DNA of 64,000 bases from Marinibacterium profundimaris (GCF_002210095.1 NZ_AQQR01000001.1:186001-250000); one strand, 5' to 3'. Numbered from the stretch's first letter, positions 1-9,718 are shown. Translations and numbers: made by a program. The notes: generated by a model not told the origin, from the letters alone.

Positions 1-86
1 GATTTGCCCGCGCCCGAGGGCGAGGACAGGATGACAAGCAGGCCTCGGCGGCTGATCTTCGGGGGGGTCTGGGGCATGTCGCGCAT
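1..86 (-). CDS. gmk: guanylate kinase, N-terminal part (runs off the window)
   Basis: The reverse strand reads from an ATG at 86 (second ATG at 77) into a short basic leader and then the P-loop LSSPSGAGKS, which is typical of guanylate kinase. The enzyme phosphorylates GMP to GDP with ATP in the cytoplasm. Only the first 28 codons lie in the window. The start is two bases past the stop of yicC, and a yicC-gmk order is common in proteobacteria, so the two are probably cotranscribed. Identification rests on the P-loop context and this neighbour. Confidence 0.8.
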   Translation of the reverse strand, partial: MRDMPQTPPKISRRGLLVILSSPSGAGK

Positions 87-88
87 TG

Positions 89-979
89 TCATTCCACGTT
101 CTGTACCTGTTCGCGGATCTGGTCGATCACCGCCTTGAGCTCCAGCCCCACCGCGGTCAGCTCGCTCGACTGCGACTTGGCGCAGAGCGTGTTGGCCTCG
201 CGGTTGAACTCCTGCATGAGGAAATCAAGCTTGCGCCCCACCGGCCCGCCCTTGTCGAGCAGGTCGCGCGCGGCGGTCACATGGGCCGCGAGGCGGTCGA
301 TTTCCTCTGTCACGTCGGCCTTCACCGCCAGAAGCGCCAGTTCCTGCGCAATACGGTCGGGATCGGCGGCATCGGCGCTTTCCATCACCCGGGCGAGATT
401 GCCGCGCAGGGCCTCGGCCATCAGCGACTTGCGCGCCTCGGCCAGGCCGGCGGCCTCGCGGGCCAGCGTTTCGACCCGGTCCAGCTGCTCCAGAAGCACC
501 TTCTGCAGCGCGTTGCCCTCGGATTTGCGCATGGCCAGGAAATCGGCCAGCACGTCGGGGAATTCGGCCTTCAGCGCGGCGGCCAGCGGCGCGGCCTCGT
601 CCTCGCCGCCGGCAGCTTCCCAGACGCCGCGCAGCGACAGCAGGTCGGACGCGCGCGAGGGCTGGAGAACCAGGCCCCGGTCCTCGGCGCGTCGTTCGGT
701 TTCGGCCAAAGCCTCGATCACGGTGTCCAGCACCGCCATGTTCAGCTGCAGCGCCGCGCCGTCATCGCCGCGCTGCAGGCGCAGCGACAGGGCGATGTTG
801 CCCCGCTTGACCGCTTTACCCAGGTCCGCGCGCAGGGCGGTTTCCAGCCCATCCAGCCAGTCCGGCACGCGCAGCCGCAGGTCGAGCCCCTTGGCATTGA
901 CGCTGCGCAGCTCCCACGCCCAGGTGAAGGCCCCCAGGGCGCCGCGCGCCGCGGCGAAACCGGTCATCGACATGATCAT
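89..979 (-). CDS. yicC: YicC family endoribonuclease
   Basis: The protein of about 296 residues begins MIMSMTGFA, matching the SMTGFA start of YicC/YloC proteins, and ends with the characteristic C-terminal block (KLDFLMQEFNREANTLCAKS, then LKAVIDQIREQVQNVE). The family contains endoribonucleases implicated in small-RNA turnover. I chose the ATG at 979 because family members start just before SMTGFA; an in-frame ATG at 997 would add six residues. It lies directly upstream of gmk in the same direction. Assignment to the family is firm; the substrate in this organism is unknown. Confidence 0.9.
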   Translation of the reverse strand: MIMSMTGFAAARGALGAFTWAWELRSVNAKGLDLRLRVPDWLDGLETALRADLGKAVKRGNIALSLRLQRGDDGAALQLNMAVLDTVIEALAETERRAEDRGLVLQPSRASDLLSLRGVWEAAGGEDEAAPLAAALKAEFPDVLADFLAMRKSEGNALQKVLLEQLDRVETLAREAAGLAEARKSLMAEALRGNLARVMESADAADPDRIAQELALLAVKADVTEEIDRLAAHVTAARDLLDKGGPVGRKLDFLMQEFNREANTLCAKSQSSELTAVGLELKAVIDQIREQVQNVE

Positions 980-1240
980 GGGGCGCATTTCCTTCACCTA
1001 GAATTGGGAGGCAGCTAAAGCAAAGCCTCCCCAAAGGGCAAGCCCCCCGCCCCGGCCCAGCCCTGTCTCGCCCCGGCGCCCACGTCTTGCGAGGCAGAGT
1101 GATTAACCAACCCTGAAGGAAACACTGAAAACTTTCCGCAACTCGTGGCACGTTAACACTTGGGTAATCATTTCGCCGGTAAGCTCTTGGGGGGCATCCT
1201 CCGGCGGGATGCACATGTGGTGGAAATCGAGGTAATAGAA

Positions 1241-2224
1241 GTGTTTAGACGCAATTCCGTGCCGCCGGGCAATGGAAAGGTGATTCAGTTGGATCGGTTC
1301 CTGGACGGGGTCAGCCTGTCACCCATTCGACAAATCGAAGCTTATTGGACAGCGCTTCGCGAGGATGGCGGGATCCCTATGCGCTCGCAGATCGATCCGC
1401 GAGGTATGAGCGATACGCTGGAATTCACTTTCATACTGGAACGCATCGCGCCGGGCATGGCCCGGTTTCGCATCGCCGGGCAGCACCTGTGCGGCCTTGC
1501 AGGGATGGAGGTGCGCGGCATGCCTCTGACGGCCTTCTTCACACCCGTTTCTCGGCCCGAGATCGCGGCCACGCTGGAGCATGTCTTCGATACTCCGGCT
1601 GTCGCGGAACTCGACCTGCGGGGCGAGGTCGCGCGCACCGGCGCGCCCTCGACCTCGGCGCGGATGCTGATGATGCCGCTGAAAAGCGATTTCGGCCGCG
1701 TGGACCGGATCCTGGGCGCATTGATGTCGACCGAAGGCCGACGGCCCACCCGCGCGCCGATCCGCTTCGAGGTGGCCTCGGTCCAGCTGCGCGAGCTTGA
1801 CGGGATGCCGGCCGATACCTCCGGCCCGAAAACGCCAAACGGGTTCGACCCTTCGAAAGTGCCGCCGGGCTTCGGCGAGGCGACCGAGGAATTCGCCACC
1901 GCGCCGCGCCCCGAGATCGTGCATGACGCGGAGCCCGAGGTCGTGCATGAGGTGGACGCCTGTGCCACGCCGCAGGACCGCCCGGAGTTGCGCCCCGAGA
2001 CGCTGAGCAAGCCCGCCGACAAGGATGAGACCGCCGCGCCGCGGCCCGCTCGCCCGGCCTGGGAAGATCCCGCGCTGCGCGCCGAGCGCCCCGTCGACCG
2101 TTTCGGCACCCCGCGTCAGCCGCGAAACGAGGCTGGCAAGGACGCAGGGGCAGAGCGTCCCGCCTCCTCCCCGCGCCGTGCCGGAAACGTGCCCTATCTG
2201 CGCCTGGTTAAGTCCGACGACTGA
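1241..2224 (+). CDS. PAS domain-containing protein (PAS_5 type)
   Basis: The N-terminal half (roughly residues 10-170) resembles the alphaproteobacterial PAS_5 family: an IEAYWTALR helix, then DPRG and a segment FILERIAPGMARFRIAGQHLC. The C-terminal half is acidic and proline-rich and probably disordered. Family members occur as single-domain sensory or scaffold proteins of unknown function. The open frame extends to an ATG at 1160, but a GTG at 1241 has a GAGG element upstream and sits where relatives start, so I prefer it. The gene is convergent with the DAHP synthase and shares a bidirectional terminator with it. Confidence 0.65.
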   Translation: MFRRNSVPPGNGKVIQLDRFLDGVSLSPIRQIEAYWTALREDGGIPMRSQIDPRGMSDTLEFTFILERIAPGMARFRIAGQHLCGLAGMEVRGMPLTAFFTPVSRPEIAATLEHVFDTPAVAELDLRGEVARTGAPSTSARMLMMPLKSDFGRVDRILGALMSTEGRRPTRAPIRFEVASVQLRELDGMPADTSGPKTPNGFDPSKVPPGFGEATEEFATAPRPEIVHDAEPEVVHEVDACATPQDRPELRPETLSKPADKDETAAPRPARPAWEDPALRAERPVDRFGTPRQPRNEAGKDAGAERPASSPRRAGNVPYLRLVKSDD

Positions 2225-2286
2225 ACGCCGCGACCCGGAAAGCGCCGGGTCCGGGCCATCGGGCACGCCGACCGACCCGCGAGAAT

Positions 2287-2321
2287 GAAAAAACGCCGCG
2301 CATCCCTGCGCGGCGTTTTTC
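2287..2321. terminator. bidirectional rho-independent terminator
   Basis: The stem AAAAACGCCGCGCA / TGCGCGGCGTTTTT with a 3-4 base loop has an A-run on one side and a T-run on the other. It lies between the convergent PAS gene and DAHP synthase gene and can serve both. Confidence 0.9.
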
Positions 2322-2351
2322 TCTTTTGTCTCGCCTGATTGCGACCTGCGC

Positions 2352-3722
2352 TCAGACTGCGGCGCGGGTCTGCCCGTCCTGCCGGCGCGAGGTCAGTTCC
2401 TCGGCCACGAGGAAGGCCAGTTCCAGCGACTGGCTGGCGTTCAGACGCGGGTCGCAGGCGGTGTGATAACGATCCGAAAGGGTGTCGTCGGTCACCGCAT
2501 GCACGCCGCCGGTGCATTCGGTCACGTCCTGGCCGGTCATCTCGAAATGCACGCCGCCGGGGATCGTGCCCTCGGAGGAATGCACCTCGAAGAATTCCCG
2601 CACCTCGCGCAGCACGCTGTCGAAGGGCCGGGTCTTGTAGCCCGAGGACGACTTGATCGTGTTGCCGTGCATCGGGTCGCAGACCCAGACCACGTTGGCG
2701 CCCTCTTCCTCGACCGTCTTGATCAGGCGCGGCAGGTGATCGCCCACCGACCCTGCGCCGAAGCGCGAGATCAGCGTCAGCCGGCCGGCTTCGTTGTTCG
2801 GGTTCAGCGTGGCCATCAGGCGCTTGAGATCGTCCGAGGTCATCGACGGGCCGCACTTCAGGCCGATCGGGTTCATCACGCCGCGGCAATATTCCACATG
2901 CGCGCCGTCGGGCTGGCGCGTGCGGTCGCCGATCCAGATCAGGTGGCCCGACCCCGCCAGCCAGCGGCCGGAAGTCGAATCCTGGCGTGTCAGCGCCTCT
3001 TCGTACTCCAGCAGAAGGCTTTCGTGGCTGGTGTAGAAATCCACGGTCGAGAATTCATGGCTGGTCGCCTGGTCGATACCGGCGGCGGCCATGAAGTCGA
3101 TGGAATCCTGGATCCGCGAGGCCATCTCGCGGTACCGCTCGGCCTCGGGGCCGTCGGTGAAGCCCAGCGTCCAGGCGTGGACACGGTGCATGTCCGCGAA
3201 ACCGCCCGAGGAGAACGCCCGGATCAGGTTCAGCGTCGCGGCGGCCTGGGTGTAGGCCTGCAGCATCTTCGCCGGGTCCGGGATCCGGGATTCCGGCGTG
3301 AAGGCCAGGTCGTTGATGATGTCACCGCGGTAGCTGGGCAGCTCGACGCCGTTCACCGTCTCGGTCGGGGCCGAGCGCGGCTTGGCGAATTGCCCGGCCA
3401 TGCGGCCGACCTTGATCACCGGCACCTTGGCGCCATAGGTCAGCACCATGGCCATCTGCAGCATCACGCGGAACGTGTCGCGGATGCCGTCGGCGCTGAA
3501 TTGTTCGAAGCTCTCAGCGCAATCGCCGCCCTGCAGCAGGAATGCCTCGCCCCGGGCGGCCTTGCCCAGTTCGTCGCGCAGTTTGCGTGCCTCGCCGGCA
3601 AAGACCAGCGGGGGATATTTCGAGAGCTGTGCCTCGACCGCGTTCAACGCGGCGGCATCGGTATAATCCGGCATCTGCACGCGCGGTTTGTTGCGCCAGC
3701 TGCTCTTGAGCCAATCCGTCAT
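2352..3722 (-). CDS. class II 3-deoxy-7-phosphoheptulonate synthase
   Basis: This enzyme condenses phosphoenolpyruvate and erythrose 4-phosphate to DAHP, the first step of the shikimate pathway. The sequence (about 456 residues, normal for the class) starts [20 protein letters not shown] and has the class II blocks [33 protein letters not shown] and [11 protein letters not shown]. The start at 3722 follows a strong GGAGGGG element. The frame stays open upstream to 3773 but that part has no family similarity. It is transcribed alone, divergent from the GlxA-type regulator. Confidence 0.95.
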   Translation of the reverse strand: MTDWLKSSWRNKPRVQMPDYTDAAALNAVEAQLSKYPPLVFAGEARKLRDELGKAARGEAFLLQGGDCAESFEQFSADGIRDTFRVMLQMAMVLTYGAKVPVIKVGRMAGQFAKPRSAPTETVNGVELPSYRGDIINDLAFTPESRIPDPAKMLQAYTQAAATLNLIRAFSSGGFADMHRVHAWTLGFTDGPEAERYREMASRIQDSIDFMAAAGIDQATSHEFSTVDFYTSHESLLLEYEEALTRQDSTSGRWLAGSGHLIWIGDRTRQPDGAHVEYCRGVMNPIGLKCGPSMTSDDLKRLMATLNPNNEAGRLTLISRFGAGSVGDHLPRLIKTVEEEGANVVWVCDPMHGNTIKSSSGYKTRPFDSVLREVREFFEVHSSEGTIPGGVHFEMTGQDVTECTGGVHAVTDDTLSDRYHTACDPRLNASQSLELAFLVAEELTSRRQDGQTRAAV

Positions 3723-3883
3723 GTCGTCCCCTCCGTCAGGTCCATGGCGCATCCCTATACAAAAGCTGTCCACAGGTTGCCATAACCGATTTGCGACACT
3801 TGACGCAGGCCAACAACCCGAAGCACCCTTGCCGCCATCCCGTTGACAGCGACGATCGCGGGGCGCGAATCAAGGACCAGCCG

Positions 3884-4912
3884 ATGTCGAACGATCACCT
3901 GCAAAGCCTCGCATCCGGTACCGCGCCGCGCCCGGTCCCCACTGCACCGGACAAGCCGCGCCGCTTCGTCTTCCTGCTGCTGGACAGGTTCAGCATGCTG
4001 TCGTTCTCGTCGGCCGTGGAATGCCTGCGCATCGCCAACCGCATGAGCGAGCGCAATCTTTATGCCTGGACCCTCATCGGAGAAGGCGGAAACCTCGTCA
4101 GCTGCTCGGCCGGGACGACCTTCAAGCTGGACGACGACCTGATCGAGCTGACGCGCGACGACACCGTCCTGGTCTGCGCCGGGCTGGACGTGCAGACGGC
4201 CACGACGAAGAAGGTGCTGAACTGGCTGCGGCGCGAGGCGCGCAAGGGTCTGCCGATGGGCGGGCTGTGCACGGCGGCGCATTCGCTGGCCATGGCCGGG
4301 CTGCTGGACGGCAAGCGCGCGACGATCCACTGGGAAAATCAGGACAGTTTCGGAGAGGCCTTCGACGCGGTCGAGCTGACGAAGTCGGTCTTCGTGGTCG
4401 ACGGCAACCGGATGACCACCGCCGGGGGGACCTCGTCGATCGATCTGATGCTGAAGCTGATCGCGGACGATCACGGAGAGGAGCTTGCCAATGCGGTGGC
4501 GGACCAGCTGATCTATTCCTCGATCCGCACCGACCAGGATACGCAGCGCCTGTCGGTCCCGACCCGCATCGGCGTGCGCCATCCCAAGCTGAGCCAGGTG
4601 ATCCAGGTGATGGAACGCAACATCGAGGAGCCGATCAGCCCCGCGGTGCTGGCGCGCGAGGTCGGCATGTCCACGCGGCAGCTGGAACGGCTCTTCCGCC
4701 GCTACCTGAACCGCTCGCCCAAGCGTTACTACATGGAACTGCGCCTGCAGAAGGCGCGCAACCTGCTGATGCAGACCGACATGAGCGTGATCAACGTCGC
4801 GCTGGCCTGCGGCTTTGCCTCGCCCTCGCATTTCTCGAAATGCTACCGGTCGCATTACGACACCACGCCCTACCGCGAACGCGGTACCCGAGGCACGCGG
4901 CTGTCGGTCTGA
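3884..4912 (+). CDS. GlxA family AraC-type transcriptional regulator
   Basis: A protein of 342 residues with two domains. The first (about 25-190) is DJ-1/PfpI-like, without an obvious catalytic triad role, and senses an unknown ligand. The second (about 240-335) is a C-terminal AraC double helix-turn-helix with the signatures EEPISPAVLAREVGMSTRQL and GFASPSHFSKCYR. Relatives include GlxA, CdhR and GbdR, which control quaternary amine or amino acid catabolism; the target here cannot be deduced. The ATG at 3884 has AAGGA seven bases upstream. A GNAT acetyltransferase begins two bases after its stop, so the two are probably cotranscribed. Confidence 0.85.
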   Translation: MSNDHLQSLASGTAPRPVPTAPDKPRRFVFLLLDRFSMLSFSSAVECLRIANRMSERNLYAWTLIGEGGNLVSCSAGTTFKLDDDLIELTRDDTVLVCAGLDVQTATTKKVLNWLRREARKGLPMGGLCTAAHSLAMAGLLDGKRATIHWENQDSFGEAFDAVELTKSVFVVDGNRMTTAGGTSSIDLMLKLIADDHGEELANAVADQLIYSSIRTDQDTQRLSVPTRIGVRHPKLSQVIQVMERNIEEPISPAVLAREVGMSTRQLERLFRRYLNRSPKRYYMELRLQKARNLLMQTDMSVINVALACGFASPSHFSKCYRSHYDTTPYRERGTRGTRLSV

Positions 4913-4913
4913 C

Positions 4914-5423
4914 ATGGTCCGGACCGCGCGGCTGCTGCTGCGCCCGCCCGTTCCCGAAGACCTTGACCGGCTGCATGCGATCTACAGCGATACGGCCGCC
5001 ATGAGACACTGGTCCTGCGCGCCCCACACGACACTGGATCAGACCGCCGGGCTCCTCGAGGACCTGATCGCCAACGAACGCGACCTCGGCCCGGAATGGG
5101 TGATCGAACGCGAGGGCGCGCTGATCGGTCGGATCGGGCTCTGGCAGCGGTGGGAATTCGGCTACATCCTGCATCCCGATCACTGGGGCCAGGGGCTGGC
5201 CACCGAGGCGGTCCGCGCCTTCCTGCCCCAGGCCTTCGCGCGCCACCCCGAGATGGAGACGCTGACCGCCGACATCGACCCGGTCAACATCGGATCGGCC
5301 CGGGTGCTGGAAAAGGCGGGCTTTGCCGTGACGGGCCATGCAACAGACACCTATTGCATCGACGGCGTCTGGTCCGACAGCACCTATTACGCGCTGCCGC
5401 GCAGCGCATGCTCATTGCCCTGA
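4914..5423 (+). CDS. GNAT family N-acetyltransferase
   Basis: A protein of 169 residues similar to the RimJ/RimL type: TARLLLRPPVPEDLDRLH at the start, the acetyl-CoA binding region YILHPDHWGQGLATEA near the middle, and NIGSARVLEKAGF near the end. It should transfer acetyl from acetyl-CoA to an amine; the substrate is unknown. The start lies one base past the stop of the AraC-type regulator. It converges on the sugar dehydrogenase gene with a 10-base gap. Confidence 0.85.
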   Translation: MVRTARLLLRPPVPEDLDRLHAIYSDTAAMRHWSCAPHTTLDQTAGLLEDLIANERDLGPEWVIEREGALIGRIGLWQRWEFGYILHPDHWGQGLATEAVRAFLPQAFARHPEMETLTADIDPVNIGSARVLEKAGFAVTGHATDTYCIDGVWSDSTYYALPRSACSLP

Positions 5424-5433
5424 CCTGTGCGTC

Positions 5434-6528
5434 TCAGCCCGGCGTCATCCGGTAGACCGCGCCGTCCATGACCGAGATGAACCAGATCGCGCCGTCGGGG
5501 CCTTCGACGATGTCGCGCACGCGGCCTGTCGTCTCGCCCTCGATCTGTTCGCGTTCGTCCAGCGGCGTGCCGTCCAGCCGCGAGATGTAATCGAACTTCA
5601 GCGAGCCCACGAAGAGATCGCCGCGCCAGTCCGGCCAGAGCGCGCCGGAATAGACCAAGAGCCCCGAGGGCGCCATGGAAGGATCCCAGTAATGCATCGG
5701 CTGCTCCATGCCCGGCTTCGACGTGCCCTCGCCGATCTTGGTGCCGTTGTAGTTCACCCCGTAGGAGATCACCGGCCATCCGTAATTGGCGCCCTTCTCA
5801 ATCAGGTTGACCTCGTCGCCGCCGCGCGCCCCGTGTTCCGAAACCCAAAGCCGCCCCTGCGCGTCCAGCCCCGCGCCCTGCGGGTTGCGGTGGCCATAGC
5901 TCCAGATTTCCGGGCGCACGCCCTCCTGCCCGACAAAGGGGTTGTCCGAGGGCACGGTGCCGTCGCGGTTCACCCGGATGACCGACCCGTTGTAGGCCGA
6001 GCGGTCCTGCGCCAGCTGGCCCTGTCCGCGATCTCCGATGGTGACAAAGAGCCTGCCATCCGGCGCCTCGACCACGCGCGATCCGAAGTGGCGGCCGGCG
6101 GAACTGGCCGGGGTCATTTCGAAGATCGTGCGGACGTCGGTGAGGCGGCTTCCGTCCTCGCTTAGCCGTGCGACGGCAAGCGCGGTGCCGGCGCCGCCGC
6201 GCATGGGGCGGGAATAGGTCAGGAAGATTTCGCGGCTGGTGGCGAAGTCGCGGGCGACGGTGACATCGAGCAACCCGCCCTGCCCGCTGGCCCGCACATC
6301 CGGCACGCCCGAGACGCGGCGGCTTTGGCCATCCGCGATCAGCAGCAGGTCACCGCCGCGTTCCGTGACCAGCACGCCGCCCCCGGGCAGCAGGCCGATG
6401 GCCCAGGGCGTCTCCAGCCCCTCGACCATCGGATCGATCCGGACGGGACCGGCCGAGGTCTGCAGGGTTTCGGCCGCGGCCGGCAGGCCGAACGTGACCA
6501 GGGATAGAAGAGTGAGCGCGCGGCGCAT
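5434..6528 (-). CDS. PQQ-dependent sugar dehydrogenase, secreted
   Basis: A protein of 364 residues with an N-terminal signal peptide (MRRALTLLSLVTFGLPAAAE) followed by a six-bladed beta-propeller of the GDSL/sorbosone dehydrogenase family (Asd/YliI-like). Seen motifs include LETPWAIGLLPGG, GQGGLLDV, GDRGQGQ, SYGHRNPQG, EHGARGGDEVN and GANYGWPVISYG. Such enzymes oxidise aldoses in the periplasm using PQQ. The start at 6528 is preceded by GGAGG; the frame stays open to 6627 but lacks the signal sequence there. No PQQ synthesis genes are nearby. Confidence 0.9.
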   Translation of the reverse strand: MRRALTLLSLVTFGLPAAAETLQTSAGPVRIDPMVEGLETPWAIGLLPGGGVLVTERGGDLLLIADGQSRRVSGVPDVRASGQGGLLDVTVARDFATSREIFLTYSRPMRGGAGTALAVARLSEDGSRLTDVRTIFEMTPASSAGRHFGSRVVEAPDGRLFVTIGDRGQGQLAQDRSAYNGSVIRVNRDGTVPSDNPFVGQEGVRPEIWSYGHRNPQGAGLDAQGRLWVSEHGARGGDEVNLIEKGANYGWPVISYGVNYNGTKIGEGTSKPGMEQPMHYWDPSMAPSGLLVYSGALWPDWRGDLFVGSLKFDYISRLDGTPLDEREQIEGETTGRVRDIVEGPDGAIWFISVMDGAVYRMTPG

Positions 6529-6750
6529 GGCTTGGCCTCCTGCGGTCTGGGAACGGAATGTGCTTCGGGTCACGTGCAAGACTAGTGTCTTTCGCCTGCC
6601 CGTCTGCCGGGCTCGCGCCATTGTCATCCCCCCGTCATCCCCACGTCATCGCCCGTCATTGCGCCGGACCCTGCGTGAGGGGGCTTTTCTTTTGCAAACG
6701 GCTTGTTACGGTCTTCAGCGAACATCTGTTCCAACACGGGAGACAAAACA

Positions 6751-7932
6751 ATGAAAAAGCTGCTTGCCGCCACTGCGGCTGCCGCTCTGACGGCCGGGGC
6801 TGCCCAGGCCGAGGACATCAAGATCGGCATCATCCTGGGCTTCACCGGCCCGATTGAATCGCTGACGCCGTCCATGGCCGACGGCGCCGAGCTGGCCATC
6901 AAGGAAGTGTCGGACAGCGGGCTGCTGCTGGATGGCTCCACCGTGACCCCGGTCCGCGCCGACAGCACCTGTGTCGATGCCGGCGCCGCGACGGCCGCGG
7001 CCGAACGCCTGATCACCTCGGACGGGGTCAAGGGCATCATGGGCGCGGATTGCTCGGGCGTGACCAGCGCGATCCTGTCGAATGCCGCGGTGCCGAACGG
7101 CGTCGTGATGATCTCGCCCTCCGCCACCTCGCCGGCGCTTTCGACCGCCGACGACAACGGCCTGTTCTTCCGCACCGCGCCGTCGGATGCCCGCCAGGGC
7201 GTCGTGATGACCGAGGTGCTGATGGAACAGGGGATCGAGGAAGTCGCGGTCACCTATACCAACAACGATTACGGCAAGGGCCTGGCCGACAGCTTCCAGG
7301 CAGCCTTCGAAGAGGCCGGCGGCACGGTGACGATCAACGCCGCGCATGAAGACGGCAAGGCGGATTACTCGGCCGAAGTCGGCGCGCTGGCATCCGCCGG
7401 CGGTGACCGGCTGGTGGTCGCGGGCTACGTCGACCAGGGCGGATCGGGCATCGTGCGCGCGGCTCTCGACACCGGCGCCTTCGACACGTTCCACTTCCCC
7501 GACGGCATGATCGGCACGCAGCTGGAGGCCAATTTCGGCGACGAGATCGAGGGATCGACCGGACAGCACCCAGGCACCGACAGCGAGGGCGCCACGGTCT
7601 TCGCCGAGATCGTCGGTGACGCCTTCGACAGCACATCGCCCTTCACGCCGGAAAGCTATGACGCCGCGGCGCTGATGCTTCTGGCGATGCAGGCGGCGGG
7701 ATCGTCGGATCCGTCGGTCTACAAGGACAAGGTCATGGAGGTCGCCAACGCCCCCGGTGAGCCGATCCTGCCCGGCGAGCTGGGCAAGGCGCTGGAGATC
7801 CTCGCCGAGGGCGGCGATGTCGACTACGTCGGCGCCACCGCGGTCGAGCTGATCGGCCCTGGCGAAAGCGCCGGCAACTACCGCGAGATCGTGGTCGAGG
7901 ATGGCGTCATCTCGACCGTGAAGTACCGCTGA
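6751..7932 (+). CDS. ABC transporter substrate-binding protein, branched-chain amino acid type
   Basis: A protein of 393 residues with a signal peptide (MKKLLAATAAAALTAGAAQA) and a periplasmic binding protein fold of the LivJ/Leu-Ile-Val type: IKIGIILGFTGPIES at the mature start, then repeated lobes with VMISPSATSPAL and VAVTYTNNDYGKGLADSF. It presumably captures an amino acid or related solute and delivers it to the permeases encoded downstream. It is the first gene of a five-gene importer cluster. A strong stem-loop after its stop probably lets it be expressed more than the membrane components. The exact ligand cannot be read from sequence. Confidence 0.9.
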   Translation: MKKLLAATAAAALTAGAAQAEDIKIGIILGFTGPIESLTPSMADGAELAIKEVSDSGLLLDGSTVTPVRADSTCVDAGAATAAAERLITSDGVKGIMGADCSGVTSAILSNAAVPNGVVMISPSATSPALSTADDNGLFFRTAPSDARQGVVMTEVLMEQGIEEVAVTYTNNDYGKGLADSFQAAFEEAGGTVTINAAHEDGKADYSAEVGALASAGGDRLVVAGYVDQGGSGIVRAALDTGAFDTFHFPDGMIGTQLEANFGDEIEGSTGQHPGTDSEGATVFAEIVGDAFDSTSPFTPESYDAAALMLLAMQAAGSSDPSVYKDKVMEVANAPGEPILPGELGKALEILAEGGDVDYVGATAVELIGPGESAGNYREIVVEDGVISTVKYR

Positions 7933-7955
7933 CCCGAGGTTACGGCCTCTGACCG

Positions 7956-7982
7956 CCGGCCCGGGTCTTGCGCCCGGGCCGG
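7956..7982 (+). other. GC-rich stem-loop after the binding-protein gene
   Basis: CCGGCCCGGG and CCCGGGCCGG form a perfect 10-bp stem with a 7-base loop. There is no T-run, so this looks like an mRNA-stabilising or partial attenuation element rather than a full terminator. Confidence 0.6.
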
Positions 7983-8024
7983 ATTGATACGTAGACGCCG
8001 GAAAACGGCGCGGGGGATGGACGC

Positions 8025-8810
8025 ATGATCGTCGTCGAGGATCTGCACAAGCATTTCGGGGGGTTCCACGCGGTGGATGGCGCCTCGCTGGAGATTTCCG
8101 GGGGCTCGATCACCGGGCTGATCGGGCCCAATGGCGCGGGCAAGACCACGCTGTTCAACGTGATCGCGGGCGTGCTGGAGCCGACCTCCGGCAGGGTGAC
8201 GATGGATGGCGAGGACATCACCGGGCTGCCACCGCATGACCTGTTTCACAAGGGGCTGCTGCGCACGTTCCAGATCGCGCACGAGTTCTCCTCGATGACC
8301 TGCCGCGAGAACCTGATGATGGTGCCGGGCGGACAATCGGGCGAAACGCTGTGGAACACCTGGTTCGGACGGAAGCGTATCGCCGACGAGGAACGCGCGC
8401 TGGCCGCCAAGGCCGACGAAGTGCTGGAGTTTCTCACCATCGAGCACCTGGCCGATCACAAGGCGGGCCAGGTTTCGGGCGGTCAGAAGAAGCTGCTGGA
8501 GCTGGGGCGCACCATGATGGTCGACGCGCGGATCGTCTTTCTGGACGAGGTCGGCGCGGGCGTGAACCGCACGCTGCTGAACACGATCGGCGACGCGATC
8601 GTCCGACTGAACAAGGAGCGCGGCTATACCTTCGTGGTGATCGAGCATGACATGGATTTCATCGGCCGGCTTTGCGACCCGGTGATCTGCATGGCCGAGG
8701 GCAAGGTGCTGGCCGAGGGGACGCTGGACGAGATCAAGGCCAACGAGCAGGTGATCGAGGCCTATCTGGGCACCGGGCTGAAGAACAAGGCCGCCGCGGG
8801 CGCGGGCTGA
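8025..8810 (+). CDS. ABC transporter ATP-binding protein, LivG type
   Basis: A protein of 261 residues: Walker A GPNGAGKTT, Q-loop region, signature VSGGQKKLLELGR, Walker B IVFLDEVGAGVN and switch histidine in VVIEHDMDF. It is the first of two ATPases energising the branched-chain amino acid type importer. The signature motif VSGGQ is normal for LivG. The ATG at 8025 fits family starts. It sits between the binding protein and the second ATPase. Confidence 0.92.
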   Translation: MIVVEDLHKHFGGFHAVDGASLEISGGSITGLIGPNGAGKTTLFNVIAGVLEPTSGRVTMDGEDITGLPPHDLFHKGLLRTFQIAHEFSSMTCRENLMMVPGGQSGETLWNTWFGRKRIADEERALAAKADEVLEFLTIEHLADHKAGQVSGGQKKLLELGRTMMVDARIVFLDEVGAGVNRTLLNTIGDAIVRLNKERGYTFVVIEHDMDFIGRLCDPVICMAEGKVLAEGTLDEIKANEQVIEAYLGTGLKNKAAAGAG

Positions 8811-8811
8811 G

Positions 8812-8850
8812 GGGGCGGGATTGGGTATTTCTGCAAAGATGAAGAATGGA
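8812..8850 (+). repeat. short copy of a Rhodobacterales-type intergenic repeat
   Basis: The stretch with GGGTATTTCTGCAAAGATGAAG resembles the tail of the longer repeat at 63841 (GGAGGTATTTCGGCCAAGAAG). I know such short GC-rich dispersed elements from rhodobacteral genomes. It separates the two ATPase genes. Confidence 0.4.
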
Positions 8851-8858
8851 CGTGGCGC

Positions 8859-9680
8859 GTGAGCGGCGGGGCCTATGATGATCGCGGCAACCGGGATCGC
8901 TCGATTGCCAACCCGGACGGCGTGGGCACTCTGGTGGCGCGGCCGGGGACGAAGGGTGCGCGGCAGACGGCGGAGGCGTTCCTGATCGGGGACAGCATGA
9001 CGGGCGGATATGGGGCTGGGCCCGACATCCTGCATGACTGCACGGTGGCGGTGAACCGGGGCGAGATCGCAGTGATCGTGGGCCCCAATGGCGCGGGCAA
9101 GTCAACGGCGATGAAGGCGATCTTCGGCATGCTGGACCTGCGGCAGGGGTCGGTGCGGCTCGACGGTCAGGACATCACCGATCTCAGCCCGCAGGACCGG
9201 GTGGTGAACGGGATGGGCTTCGTGCCTCAGACCTCGAACATTTTCACCTCGCTCACGGTTGAGGAGAACCTTGAGATGGGCGCCTTCATCCGGCGCGACG
9301 ATTTTTCCGGAACCATGGCGCAGATCTATGACCTGTTTCCGATCCTGAAGGAAAAGCGCAATCAGCCGGCCGGAGAGCTTTCGGGCGGGCAGCGCCAGCA
9401 GGTGGCGGTGGGCCGCGCGCTTATGACGGAGCCCAAGGTACTGATGCTGGATGAGCCCACCGCCGGGGTCAGCCCCATCGTGATGGATGAACTTTTCGAC
9501 CGGATCATCGAGGTGGCGCGGACGGGGATCCCAATCCTGATGGTGGAACAGAACGCGCGCCAGGCGCTGGAGATCGCGGACAAGGGATACGTGCTGGTGC
9601 AGGGGCGGAACGCTTACACGGGCACCGGCAAGGAGCTGCTGGAGGACCCCGAGGTGCGGCGGAGTTTCCTGGGCGGATGA
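8859..9680 (+). CDS. ABC transporter ATP-binding protein, LivF type
   Basis: Second ATPase of the importer. Walker A is GPNGAGKST, signature LSGGQRQQVAVGRAL, Walker B VLMLDEPTAGVSP, switch histidine region replaced by LMVEQNA as is usual in LivF. The frame opens at a GTG at 8859, giving 273 residues, but the first 40 or so residues look unlike the family. LivF relatives begin close to the MTGGYGAGPDILHDC segment, so the true start may be the ATG at 8997 or another codon shortly before it. Confidence 0.9.
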   Translation: MSGGAYDDRGNRDRSIANPDGVGTLVARPGTKGARQTAEAFLIGDSMTGGYGAGPDILHDCTVAVNRGEIAVIVGPNGAGKSTAMKAIFGMLDLRQGSVRLDGQDITDLSPQDRVVNGMGFVPQTSNIFTSLTVEENLEMGAFIRRDDFSGTMAQIYDLFPILKEKRNQPAGELSGGQRQQVAVGRALMTEPKVLMLDEPTAGVSPIVMDELFDRIIEVARTGIPILMVEQNARQALEIADKGYVLVQGRNAYTGTGKELLEDPEVRRSFLGG

Positions 9681-9700
9681 GCGGTGCGGAACAGCGACGC

Positions 9701-9718
9701 GGTGGGGTGAACCCCACC
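9701..9718. repeat. palindromic intergenic repeat unit
   Basis: GGTGGGGT and ACCCCACC form a perfect 8-bp inverted repeat with a 2-base spacer, in the 187-base gap between the ATPase and permease genes. Similar GGTGGGGTGAACCCCACC units are dispersed in Rhodobacteraceae genomes as I recall them. Confidence 0.5.
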